Positions 24,755 to 32,921 of a stretch of 64,000 nt of DNA are shown piece after piece (within the stretch, counting starts at the first letter, position 1; every line of letters begins with the position of its first letter). The position numbers and the translations under genes are program-made. This stretch comes from UBA4582 sp002389265 (GTDB taxonomy: Bacteria; Pseudomonadota; Gammaproteobacteria; Pseudomonadales; Azotimanducaceae), in the NCBI GenBank assembly GCA_943788825.1, contig CALSRT010000002.1:682001-746000 (forward strand), given 5' to 3'. The notes below the pieces were generated by a model that searched no databases, had not been told where the DNA came from, and saw only the letters and a list, made by a program, of their open reading frames with translations.

Positions 24755-25294
24755 CTAATATTCAATCACTTCGATGGTACGATTGTGATTGGTGTAAATG
24801 CAGATATCGGCGGCGATACCGAGACTCTTCTCAACGATGTCTCGAGCGCTCATGTCCGTGTTATCGAGCAAGGCCAGCGCCGCTGATTGGGCAAAGGGGC
24901 CGCCTGAGCCGATAGCCATAATGCCTTTTTCTGGTTCGATCACATCGCCATTACCCGTAATAACCAATGAGGCTGTCTTGTCAGCCACTGCGAGGAGTGC
25001 CTCCAGGCGGCGTAAGGCCCGGTCGGTTCGCCAGTCCTTAGCCAGTTCAACGGCGGCCCGGACCAGGTTGCCCTGGTGTTTTTCGAGTTGCGCTTCGAAG
25101 CGTTCGAAGAGTGTGAAAGCATCTGCTGTGCCGCCGGCGAAGCCCGCAATTACTTGGTCTTTATAAAGCCGCCGGACTTTTCGGGCATTGCCCTTCATCA
25201 CCGTGTTGCCCATGGAAACTTGGCCGTCGCCACCAATAACAACGGTGTTGCCGCGGCGAACGGATAAAATAGTTGTGCCCCTGAACTGTTCCAC
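24755..25294 (-). CDS. hslV: ATP-dependent protease peptidase subunit HslV
   Basis: Threonine protease forming a dodecamer with HslU caps. The catalytic Thr is in RGTTILSVRRGN, and the proteasome-beta fold shows VVIGGDGQVSMGNTVMKGNARKVRRLY and VIAGFAGGTADAF. Instead of Met-Thr-Thr as in E. coli, five residues plus Gly precede the Thr, so the propeptide must be removed to expose it. The start is GTG with no clear Shine-Dalgarno. It is followed by hslU and preceded by the FtsN-like gene, as in E. coli and Pseudomonas. Confidence 0.95.
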   Translation of the reverse strand: MEQFRGTTILSVRRGNTVVIGGDGQVSMGNTVMKGNARKVRRLYKDQVIAGFAGGTADAFTLFERFEAQLEKHQGNLVRAAVELAKDWRTDRALRRLEALLAVADKTASLVITGNGDVIEPEKGIMAIGSGGPFAQSAALALLDNTDMSARDIVEKSLGIAADICIYTNHNRTIEVIEY

Positions 25295-25364
25295 GTTTAA
25301 GTACCGAGTTTATCGTTGACCATTAAAAGTTGGGGCGCCGATGCGGGTTTTCAAGGGTGCTGGC

Positions 25365-25922
25365 TCAGCGACTGACCCTAAGTGTCAAGGCTTCGATAGA
25401 AGCCTCGGCCAGCGCATTTCTGCTCCTGGTGAGCTCGAGCGTCGTGTCGATGGGGCCGACGAGGACGCGGTGCCAAGTTTGACCGTCCATTTCGACGGTT
25501 TTGATGAAGACGTCCATGCCCAACAAGATCAATTCAGCACGTAAATTGTCTGCATCAGCGGGCGAGCGGAAAGATCCCGCTTGCAGCACAAAGGTTTGTT
25601 GCGTAGCTGGGATCGTGGTCTTATTGCCATCTTGGCCATATTCCTCGACCACGGGTACCGAGGACTTGGGAAATATCTCGTAGAAGTCCCATTGCATCTG
25701 TTCCTTAATTTTAGTTGCAGTGTTGGGCAGCAGCGGCTCGCGCTCCGTGATCTCAGGCGTGGTCGGCGCCGATTGCCAGAGGTAGATGAGGAAGGCGGAA
25801 AACAATCCCGTCATGAGACCTGTGCCAAACCAGACCCAGCCAGATACGGTATTTTTGCCCGATCTCTTCTGGGTTGACGCGCTCTTGTTGTGTCGTTTGG
25901 CAAAATCTTGAGGCATGGTCAT
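25365..25922 (-). CDS. FtsN-like SPOR-domain cell-division protein
   Basis: A bitopic inner-membrane protein: basic cytoplasmic N-terminus (residues 1-28), one transmembrane helix (WVWFGTGLMTGLFSAFLIYLW), a periplasmic linker and a C-terminal SPOR domain (about 108-184; FVLQAGSFRSPADADNLRAE), which binds denuded septal glycan. At 185 aa it is much shorter than E. coli FtsN, but similar to the Pseudomonas protein in this position. Placement upstream of hslVU supports FtsN orthology. Alternative start Met3 is equally possible. Confidence 0.82.
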   Translation of the reverse strand: MTMPQDFAKRHNKSASTQKRSGKNTVSGWVWFGTGLMTGLFSAFLIYLWQSAPTTPEITEREPLLPNTATKIKEQMQWDFYEIFPKSSVPVVEEYGQDGNKTTIPATQQTFVLQAGSFRSPADADNLRAELILLGMDVFIKTVEMDGQTWHRVLVGPIDTTLELTRSRNALAEASIEALTLRVSR

Positions 25923-25968
25923 CGGTCATCAGGTCTAGGACTGGTATTGTAGCACCGTGGTAGCATAG

Positions 25969-28203
25969 CTAGAACAGGTCGATGGGGTCGACATCCAGTG
26001 ACCAACGAATGTGGCGCCGTGGAGGGTTGTGGTCGATCAGTTGCAAGCAGGCTTCAATGGTGTAATGCAGGTCGCGGCGGTTACTGGCTGAGAACAACAG
26101 CTGGGCCCTGAAACGGTCGCCCCGGCGCTCCATGTTGGCTGGCACAGGTCCTAACACCGATACATTGGCAGCGGGCTTGAGTTGCTGCTGCAGTTCGGCG
26201 AGAAATTTCATGGCGTCAGCTTTGTTGCTGGAGTCTGCCCTGAGCAGGGTGTGGTGGGCAAAGGGGGGCAAGTCATTCACGCGACGTTCGGTGAGTAGCT
26301 GCTCGGCAAACACGCGATAGCCCTCATGAATGAGTGTTCGAAGGATCGGCTGGTCAGGAAAATGGGTCTGTAGCGCCACAGTGCCGGGTTTTTGCTCGCG
26401 CCCGGCGCGGCCGCCAACCTGCAGCAATAACTGGCCCATTCGCTCGGTGGCCTTAAAGTCAGCGCTGTAGAAGCCTGAGTCCATATCGACGATGGCAACG
26501 AGCGTGACATTCGGTAAATGATGACCCTTGGCGAGCAATTGCGTACCCACCAAAATGGCAGGTTGTTGATCGCCGAGTTGCTCCATGATGTCGTTGAAAG
26601 CGCCTTTTTTGCGTGTGGTGTCTCTATCGATACGAATAATCGAGTGATCTGGAAATAATTGCTCGAGCGCGCCCTCGATGCGCTGAGTGCCCGCACCAAG
26701 GGGGACCAGCTGGCTGGATTGACAGGTTGGGCAGCGGCTGGGAACCGGATCCTGAATGCCACAATGGTGGCACAGCAACGCGCGAAGGGTGTGATGATAG
26801 GTGAGCCGAGCATCGCAACGCCGACACTCTGCCAGCCAACCACATTCATGGCACAGCAACGCCGGCGAAAAGCCTCGACGGTTTAGGAACACGAGCACTT
26901 GGCTGTTGCTGCTCAAGTGTTGGCTGATCAATTTGATGAGTCGAGCCGAAAAACCGTCCTGTAGTACCTCATTACGAATGCCTATCACCTGATATTTAGC
27001 GGGCAAGGCACCGCCCGCTCGTTCGGTGAGGGCCAGTCTGCGGTATTTACCGGCGGCAACATTTTGATAGGTTTCCAGAGACGGCGTTGCTGAGCCGAGA
27101 ATGACGGGAATCGATTCGAGATGACCGCGCATGACCGCCAGGTCGCGGGCAGAATATCGAAAGCCCTCCTGCTGTTTGAAGGAGGCATCGTGTTCTTCGT
27201 CAATCACAATAAGCCCGGGGTTTTTCATGGGGGTGAATATCGCCGAGCGTGTACCGATGATGATGGCCGCGCTGCCGTTGCTGGCGGCTCGAAACCCGTC
27301 AAGCCGTTCGCGATCGGATAATCCGGAGTGCAGGACAACGATCGGCAGATTAAAGCGTGCTCGAAAACGATTCACGGTTTGGGGGGTCAGACCAATTTCG
27401 GGCACCAGCACCAGAGCCTGCTTGCCCTTCTCTAAGACGGTCTCAATAGTGCGGAAATAGACTTCTGTTTTGCCGCTACCGGTGATTCCATCGAGGAGCC
27501 AGGTGCCGGTGGGCCCCTGATTAATACTTGCTACCACGAGGGCTTGTTCCTCGTTGAGTTGGATTTCAGGTTGATGGGTGACAGACGCGCCAGGGCTGAA
27601 ATCTGTGAACTTGATGGTGCGGTTAGACCAGCTGGCGTTGCCTCGCTCGACGAGGGCCTTGATCGTGCCAGTATTGAAGCCGGCGGCGGTCAACTGCGGC
27701 AGGGTAAGGCCGGCAGGGTTATCTTGTAACAGCAGCTGCAACGCGGCCTGCCGGGGTGCTCGCTGGATCGCGGCGGGATTCTCGCCGAGTGTCAGGATCC
27801 GCTCGCTGGTTTCCAGCGCCTGCCCGTCGCGGAGTAGGCGTGGTAGCGCACTGCTAAAGACTTCGCCAACGGGGTGGTGATAATAGTCCGCGGCCCAGCG
27901 ACATAGGGTCACGATGGATGCGGGAAACAGGGGTGCTGAGTCAAGTTGACGAATCACCGCACGGATTTTGTGGCCCGGCAAGTCCGGCGCCGGCACAGTG
28001 CCGAGCATGATCCCCACCAGTTTCTGCCGCCCAAACTGGATGTAAAAGCGAGTGCCCGGCAGAGGGGTGCCCGGCAGAGGGGTGCCCTCGCCACTCTCCG
28101 GTTCACCAAAGTCCAGCTCACCGGAAACCGCGGCCAAGGCGTAAGTAAAACCTTGACGCAGCGGCGTGGGCACGGCAATTTCGATATACACGGGTGTCGT
28201 CAC
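25969..28203 (-). CDS. priA: Primosomal replication restart helicase PriA
   Basis: Superfamily 2 helicase that reloads the replisome at stalled forks. After the N-terminal 3'-DNA-binding domain come Walker A GITGSGKTEVYF, the DEEHD box, and the cysteine-rich zinc insertion with eight Cys (CHECGWLAECRRCD then CHHCG and CPTC). Motifs V and VI (VGTQLLAKGHHLP, QVGGRAGRE) follow. Length 744 aa is normal. Near residues 41-51 there is a small duplication, TPLPGTPLPGT, coded by a 15-bp direct repeat (about 28059-28088). argS, which follows priA in Pseudomonas, is absent; the FtsN-like gene comes next. Confidence 0.96.
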   Translation of the reverse strand: MTTPVYIEIAVPTPLRQGFTYALAAVSGELDFGEPESGEGTPLPGTPLPGTRFYIQFGRQKLVGIMLGTVPAPDLPGHKIRAVIRQLDSAPLFPASIVTLCRWAADYYHHPVGEVFSSALPRLLRDGQALETSERILTLGENPAAIQRAPRQAALQLLLQDNPAGLTLPQLTAAGFNTGTIKALVERGNASWSNRTIKFTDFSPGASVTHQPEIQLNEEQALVVASINQGPTGTWLLDGITGSGKTEVYFRTIETVLEKGKQALVLVPEIGLTPQTVNRFRARFNLPIVVLHSGLSDRERLDGFRAASNGSAAIIIGTRSAIFTPMKNPGLIVIDEEHDASFKQQEGFRYSARDLAVMRGHLESIPVILGSATPSLETYQNVAAGKYRRLALTERAGGALPAKYQVIGIRNEVLQDGFSARLIKLISQHLSSNSQVLVFLNRRGFSPALLCHECGWLAECRRCDARLTYHHTLRALLCHHCGIQDPVPSRCPTCQSSQLVPLGAGTQRIEGALEQLFPDHSIIRIDRDTTRKKGAFNDIMEQLGDQQPAILVGTQLLAKGHHLPNVTLVAIVDMDSGFYSADFKATERMGQLLLQVGGRAGREQKPGTVALQTHFPDQPILRTLIHEGYRVFAEQLLTERRVNDLPPFAHHTLLRADSSNKADAMKFLAELQQQLKPAANVSVLGPVPANMERRGDRFRAQLLFSASNRRDLHYTIEACLQLIDHNPPRRHIRWSLDVDPIDLF

Positions 28204-28248
28204 GGATTGAAGCCTATTATTGATCCACTATTATGCCTGTTTTTAAAC

Positions 28249-28353
28249 GCCGTGGCCGTTGTTAATTGGGCCGTGGCCGTTGTTAATTGGGCCGTGGCCG
28301 TTGTTAATTCAGCCGTGACCGTTGTCGGTTTAGATGTGGCCGTTGTTGATTGA
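28249..28353. repeat. Tandem repeat, 21-bp unit, 5 copies
   Basis: Five consecutive 21-bp units start at 28249, 28270, 28291, 28312 and 28333. The first three are almost identical (GCCGTGGCCGTTGTTAATT plus two variable bases); the last two are diverged. The array lies in the 296-bp gap between the divergent priA and rpmE genes, 45 bp upstream of the priA start codon. Because the unit is a multiple of three, both strands stay open through it, giving spurious reading frames. Confidence 0.95.
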
Positions 28354-28441
28354 AGCGCGGCAGTGAGAGTCAATCGTGGCCCCAGACTGTGCTGAGAGGT
28401 CGTGAGAATTGGCCGAAGGTAACGTTGCCATGCGATGCCGC

Positions 28442-28469
28442 TTGCCATTCAAAATATCTCTGGTATGAT
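28442..28469 (+). promoter_or_regulatory. Sigma-70 promoter of rpmE
   Basis: TTGCCA (-35, 28442-28447), 16-bp spacer, and TATGAT (-10, 28464-28469) with an extended TGG just before it. Transcription should start near 28476, about 24 nt before the rpmE ATG. Confidence 0.72.
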
Positions 28470-28499
28470 TCGCCTCCTTGCGAGAGTCAGGTAGGAAAC

Positions 28500-28715
28500 A
28501 TGAAAGCAGAAATTCATCCAGATTATAAGGCGATCACAGCGCAATGCAGCTGTGGTAACGTCATCACAACCAGTTCGACTGTTTGTAAGGACTTGCACTT
28601 GGACGTTTGTTCACAGTGTCACCCCTTTTACACTGGCAAGCAGAAGATCCTCGATACCGCGGGTAGAATCGATCGATTCAACAAGCGCTTTGGGGCTCGA
28701 GGTGGTGTCAAGTAA
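28500..28715 (+). CDS. rpmE: 50S ribosomal protein bL31, zinc-binding form
   Basis: Ribosomal protein bL31, 71 aa, starting MKAEIHPDYKAIT. The zinc-binding cysteines are all present: CSC near residue 16-18 and CSQC at 37-40, so this is the C+ form that is replaced by a C- paralogue under zinc starvation in many bacteria; no paralogue lies in this window. The C-terminal GRIDRFNKRFG is conserved. ATG 28500 is preceded by AGGTAGGA and a good promoter; the frame is open 150 bp upstream only because it crosses the 21-bp repeat. A rho-independent terminator follows. Confidence 0.97.
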   Translation: MKAEIHPDYKAITAQCSCGNVITTSSTVCKDLHLDVCSQCHPFYTGKQKILDTAGRIDRFNKRFGARGGVK

Positions 28716-28811
28716 TAATGCTCGGTAGTCCGGTGGCGCATAGAGTCAAGACTTTTGGCGACATGTAGCGACTGACAAGAGTGAAGTATGCAGTACTTTG
28801 CTCACGATATT

Positions 28812-28839
28812 AGGCGCCTAATAATGGCGCCTTTTTTTT
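28812..28839 (+). terminator. Rho-independent terminator after rpmE
   Basis: AGGCGCC and GGCGCCT form a 7-bp perfect stem with a TAATAAT-like loop, followed by eight T and, after a short break, another T run. It lies about 97 bp after the rpmE stop and before the malic enzyme gene. Confidence 0.92.
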
Positions 28840-28900
28840 GATTTTTTTTAATTGGCCGACGAAGAAAGTTGACCATTACTGTTTTGGAGATAAGTTTGTA

Positions 28901-30151
28901 ATGACTGAAGTCGAGTCCTTGCGCGACAGAGCGCTGCGTTACCATGCTGAACCAACCCCGGGGAAGATTGCTTTGGCGGTGACGACTCGCGCCATCAATG
29001 CGGACGACCTGGCCCTCGCCTATTCTCCAGGGGTGGGCGAGCCTGTGAAGGAAATCAGCTTGGATCCAGAGGCCGCGTACCGATATACAGCTAAAGGTAA
29101 CTTGGTCGGCGTCATTACCAATGGCACGGCTATTCTCGGGCTCGGCAATCTTGGCGCGCTAGCGAGCAAACCGGTCATGGAAGGTAAAGCGCTCTTATTC
29201 AAACGGTTTGCGGATATTGATTGCTTTGATATTGAAGTGACAACTGAAAATATCGATGAATTCGTCGACACGGTCTCGCGTATTGCCGGTACCTTTGGTG
29301 GTATTAACTTGGAAGATATCGCGGCGCCGGCGTGTTTTGAGATTGAGCGTCGATTGCAGGCGATGTTAGATATCCCTGTTTTTCATGACGACCAACATGG
29401 CACCGCCATTGTGACTGCTGCGGGTCTGCTAAATGCGTTGGAGTTGCGTGGTCAACCGCTAAACTCTGCCAGAATTGTCTGCCTGGGCGCTGGTGCGGCG
29501 GCGAATGCGATTATGAATTTACTGGTTGCTCTGGGCGCTTTGAAGTCGAATATCTACATGGTCGACTCAAAGGGCGTGATTCATTCCGAGCGGCAAGGGT
29601 TGAGCCCGGAAAAGCAGCTCTACGCCCAAGTAACGAATAAGCGCACCTTGGGTGATGCTTGCCAGGACGCCAATGTGTTTATCGGGGTGTCGGGAGCGAA
29701 CCTGCTGGATACGGATAGTTTGCTGGCTATGGCGCCAAACCCCGTGATATTCGCGATGGCTAATCCGGATCCAGAGATTAAACCTGAGCTGGCCAAGTCG
29801 ATTCGACAAGATGTTATCTTGGCGACAGGTCGTTCTGACTACCCGAATCAGGTTAATAATGTTCTGTGCTTCCCTTTTATCTTCCGCGGTGCTCTTGATG
29901 TTCGCGCATCAGCGGTTAATGAGGCCATGAAAATGGCTGCTGTCCATGCGATCAGGAACTTGGCTAAAGAGCCTGTGCTACCGGAAATCATTGCGGCCTA
30001 CGAGGGCATTGATCACCTAGAGTTTGGTCCTGAGTATATTATCCCTAAGCCGCTGGACCCTCGATTGAAAAGCTGGGTTTCGACGGCGGTTGCACAAGCG
30101 GCAATCGATTCTGGTGTAGCCCGAATCAATGTGCTGCCTGATTATTCGTAA
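28901..30151 (+). CDS. Malic enzyme (NAD(P)-dependent), short form
   Basis: Oxidative decarboxylation of malate to pyruvate, supplying NADPH or pyruvate. Only the malic-enzyme N-terminal and NAD(P)-binding domains are present (416 aa); the phosphotransacetylase-like C-terminal domain of MaeB is absent. Visible motifs: AYSPGVGEPVKEI, NGTAILGLGNLGALASKPVMEGKA (shown in part), FHDDQHGTA and the dinucleotide fold CLGAGAAANAI. ATG 28901 is preceded by GGAG; the open frame reaches back to 28838, through the rpmE terminator, so an earlier start is unlikely. It converges on mrcA 19 bp downstream. Confidence 0.93.
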   Translation: MTEVESLRDRALRYHAEPTPGKIALAVTTRAINADDLALAYSPGVGEPVKEISLDPEAAYRYTAKGNLVGVITNGTAILGLGNLGALASKPVMEGKALLFKRFADIDCFDIEVTTENIDEFVDTVSRIAGTFGGINLEDIAAPACFEIERRLQAMLDIPVFHDDQHGTAIVTAAGLLNALELRGQPLNSARIVCLGAGAAANAIMNLLVALGALKSNIYMVDSKGVIHSERQGLSPEKQLYAQVTNKRTLGDACQDANVFIGVSGANLLDTDSLLAMAPNPVIFAMANPDPEIKPELAKSIRQDVILATGRSDYPNQVNNVLCFPFIFRGALDVRASAVNEAMKMAAVHAIRNLAKEPVLPEIIAAYEGIDHLEFGPEYIIPKPLDPRLKSWVSTAVAQAAIDSGVARINVLPDYS

Positions 30152-30170
30152 CGACCGCTGGGATTGGGGT

Positions 30171-32552
30171 CTAAAAGACCTGCTGCAAGGGCTGTGATTT
30201 GGTGTCGGTTTGGTCGACAACAATAGCGGCTGGGGGCGGCGCAAATTCTTCACGAAATATTTCAAAAATCCCATCGGGATCGCCAGCTTCAGACCTGAGT
30301 CCAGTGGTGGGATTGATCATCAGCGTTACCATATGGTCGGGTAAGGGGAGAACTGTCGAGTCTGCTTCGGCGGGTAGTGCCTCTCGCATGTAAGCAATCC
30401 AGGTTTCGATAGGCGTGGTTGAGCCATATTCCCTGGCGCCCACCGAGCTGTTGTCACCGAATCCGGCCCATGTTGTTGCGACCAGGTCATGGGTGAATCC
30501 AGAAAACCAGATGTCGGCATCATTGGTGGTGCCGGTCTTGCCCTTCAAGTCTTGCCGTTTGAGCGCCCTGATTGCCTTGGTGCCAGTGCCGCGGCGGATG
30601 ACGTCGCCAAGTATACTATTCATGATATAAGCTACTCGGGGCTCAATAATCTGCTCGGCCTGTGGCAAGTCGCCACAATCCGTGTGACAAACCGTCTTGG
30701 GTTGCGCCAAGAAAATCGGATCAGCATTGATCGAGTCGATTTCGGTAATAAAGTAGGGCTCAACCTTATAACCACCATTGGCGAAAGCCGCATATCCGGT
30801 GGCGACTTCCATGGGTGTCAGGGCGATGGTGCCGCCGCCAAAGGCCAGCTGAACATTGCGCGGGAAGTTGCTGGTATCGAAGCCAAAGCGTTTGACGTAG
30901 TCAATGGCGTTCTGGGCGCCGAAATCGAGAATAACCCGCAGTGATACCAGATTGATGGAGCGATAAAGAGCCTCGCGGAGGCGAATATTGCCGCGGAATA
31001 CGTCGCCGGAATTGGTGGGCCGGTAGACTTCTTCTTGCTCTCCGCCCGGCAGTACGACCGGTGCATCGTTATAGATTGATGCGGCAGTCAAGCCATTTTC
31101 GAGTGCCCCGGCGTAGAAAAAGGGTTTGAAGTTGGAGCCCGGTTGACGCCTGGCTTGGGTGGCGTGGTTGAACTGTTTTGAATTGAAATCATAGCCGCCA
31201 ACCAAAGCCCGGATTGCGCCGTTAACAGGGTCGAGGGAGACTAAGGCGCCTTGAATCGCAGGCACCTGTCCGAGCCTCCAGGTACCCTTAGGACCCTTCT
31301 CAATGCGAATTAGGTCTCCCGTCTTGAGCAAGTCTGTCGCCATCTTGGGTGTCGGGCCGCGCGTATTAACATTGATATAAGCGCGGGCCCAGCTTAGGCC
31401 TTCCCAATCAATGGTGACGACCGTTTGGTTGGTCGTGAGAACGTCTATGTCCTGATCACGTACCGCGATGACAATAGCGGGATATTGGTCGCCAATGACC
31501 CTGGCGTTGGCGAGGGTTGAAAGCCAGTTAGCAGGATAGCCATATTCAGGTGCGGCATTATATTGGTCGGTACCCTGAATGCTTCGAGCCTCGGGCCCCC
31601 GGTAACCGTGGCGGCGGTCATATTCGTTGAGCTTCTGCGTTACAGCGTTCTCGGCTGCGACCTGCATACCGCTATCAATGGTTGTCCGAACGATGTAACC
31701 CTCAGTGTAAGCATTGCTTCCGATCTGCTGTAGTAAGCGCTTCCTAACCATTTCGGCCACGTAAAGCGACGGTAGTTCGATCTTTCTTGCATAAACCTGG
31801 GCGGTAATTGGCGCGCTGGTTGCCAGTCGATAGTCTTCGGCAGAGATAGAGTCTTGTTCCCGCATACGTGTCAGCACGAGATTGCGCCGGGCGATGGCTC
31901 GCTCTGGACCGTTGATGGGATTGCCTGCTTCAGGTGCCTGAGGTATGCCGGCGAGCATGGCGAGTTGGGCCAAATCGAGCTGGTCAACGGTTTTTCCATA
32001 GTAGGTATTGGCGGCTGCCTGGATGCCAAAAGCATGCTTGCCGAACGGAATAATATTGAGATAAAGCGTCAGTATCTCTTGCTTGGAGAGTTCCTGCTCG
32101 ATCTTCAAGGCCAGTAGCATCTCTTTGAACTTGCGAATAAATCGGACTTCTGTATCACCGGAAATGTTTTTTACGAGCTGCATGGTTATGGTGCTGGCGC
32201 CGGTGCGGATCGAACCCTTGTTGCGTACGAGCTGCCAAGTGGCATTTGCCAACGTGATCAGGTCTATGCCGCCATGTTCAAAGAATCGCTTGTCCTCTGT
32301 GTCGAGCAGGGCGCGAATAAAAAGTGGCGGTATCTGGTCGAAGGTTACAGGTACCAGTCTTTCGCCAAACTCCTGAATGAGCTTTTCGTCGGCGGAATAG
32401 ATGCTGAGTGGCGCGCGGAGTTTGACGTTGCGAAAGCTCTCCGCGTCAGGAACCTGAGGATTCAAGTATAAATAGGCTGCCGCGAGAATGAGACAGGCGC
32501 CACAGACTAGGGTCGCGGTAGACCATAAAATAAATGAACCAAGACGCCGCAT
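30171..32552 (-). CDS. mrcA: Penicillin-binding protein 1A
   Basis: Bifunctional class A PBP that polymerises and cross-links peptidoglycan. An N-terminal membrane anchor (FILWSTATLVCGACLILAAAYLYL, given in part) is followed by the GT51 domain with the catalytic Glu in DTEDKRFFEHGGID, an OB-like insert, and the transpeptidase domain. Its three motifs are visible: the nucleophile Ser-x-x-Lys in QPGSNFKPF, SIN in YRSINLVS and KTG in GKTGTTNDADIW. At 793 aa it is typical. It diverges from pilM, as in Pseudomonas (ponA). Confidence 0.97.
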   Translation of the reverse strand: MRRLGSFILWSTATLVCGACLILAAAYLYLNPQVPDAESFRNVKLRAPLSIYSADEKLIQEFGERLVPVTFDQIPPLFIRALLDTEDKRFFEHGGIDLITLANATWQLVRNKGSIRTGASTITMQLVKNISGDTEVRFIRKFKEMLLALKIEQELSKQEILTLYLNIIPFGKHAFGIQAAANTYYGKTVDQLDLAQLAMLAGIPQAPEAGNPINGPERAIARRNLVLTRMREQDSISAEDYRLATSAPITAQVYARKIELPSLYVAEMVRKRLLQQIGSNAYTEGYIVRTTIDSGMQVAAENAVTQKLNEYDRRHGYRGPEARSIQGTDQYNAAPEYGYPANWLSTLANARVIGDQYPAIVIAVRDQDIDVLTTNQTVVTIDWEGLSWARAYINVNTRGPTPKMATDLLKTGDLIRIEKGPKGTWRLGQVPAIQGALVSLDPVNGAIRALVGGYDFNSKQFNHATQARRQPGSNFKPFFYAGALENGLTAASIYNDAPVVLPGGEQEEVYRPTNSGDVFRGNIRLREALYRSINLVSLRVILDFGAQNAIDYVKRFGFDTSNFPRNVQLAFGGGTIALTPMEVATGYAAFANGGYKVEPYFITEIDSINADPIFLAQPKTVCHTDCGDLPQAEQIIEPRVAYIMNSILGDVIRRGTGTKAIRALKRQDLKGKTGTTNDADIWFSGFTHDLVATTWAGFGDNSSVGAREYGSTTPIETWIAYMREALPAEADSTVLPLPDHMVTLMINPTTGLRSEAGDPDGIFEIFREEFAPPPAAIVVDQTDTKSQPLQQVF

Positions 32553-32921
32553 AGTCTGAATTATTAACCTCTAGTCCGGTGATGGACGTTAAAGCATGGG
32601 AATTTCGCTTGACTGCATTATAAAGGTAAAAGTCACTGAAAGCCGAGCAGGCTTATGAATAAACGCTTTCATCGGTTGTTTCTCGTTTCTGAGCGGGTGC
32701 TGGCGGGCTTTTGGCAGGTTTGCTGCGTACTTGCGGGTGCAACGTTAAGCGTTTATAGCGCGATGTTGATCTGAGAATGTAACGCTATAATTACCCTGAC
32801 GGTTACATTGTGTTTACGTTTCTGCTGTTATTAAATAGACCGAATCCGCCATCATACTGATGTCGTCGTTAGACGTTTGTAGTAGATAAGCGTTGCGCTG
32901 AATTTTACGGGAGCTTAAATC
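32553..32921. promoter_or_regulatory. Divergent control region between mrcA and pilM
   Basis: No gene seen. On the minus strand TATAAT (32617-32622) is a candidate -10 for mrcA. On the plus strand TATAAT (32786-32791) is a candidate -10 for pilMNOPQ, without a convincing -35 at normal spacing. It lies inside an 8-bp perfect inverted repeat, AATGTAAC (32776-32783) and GTTACATT (32802-32809), a plausible operator. The pil leader would be about 125 nt. Confidence 0.45.

Noticed and set aside
28059..28088. 15-bp direct repeat inside priA (PLPGT duplicated) as a regulatory repeat
   Set aside because: Only two copies, in frame, in a linker-like part of the N-terminal domain. It fits simple slippage and needs no extra role.
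27946..28448. Open frames of 82-135 codons through the 21-bp repeat, on both strands
   Set aside because: The repeat unit is a multiple of three and contains no stops, so frames stay open by construction. They overlap priA or rpmE and have no ribosome-binding site.
28901..30151. Malic enzyme as a truncated MaeB
   Set aside because: Short malic enzymes without the phosphotransacetylase domain are common, including in Pseudomonas next to rpmE. The gene has a clean stop and no leftover PTA sequence before mrcA.
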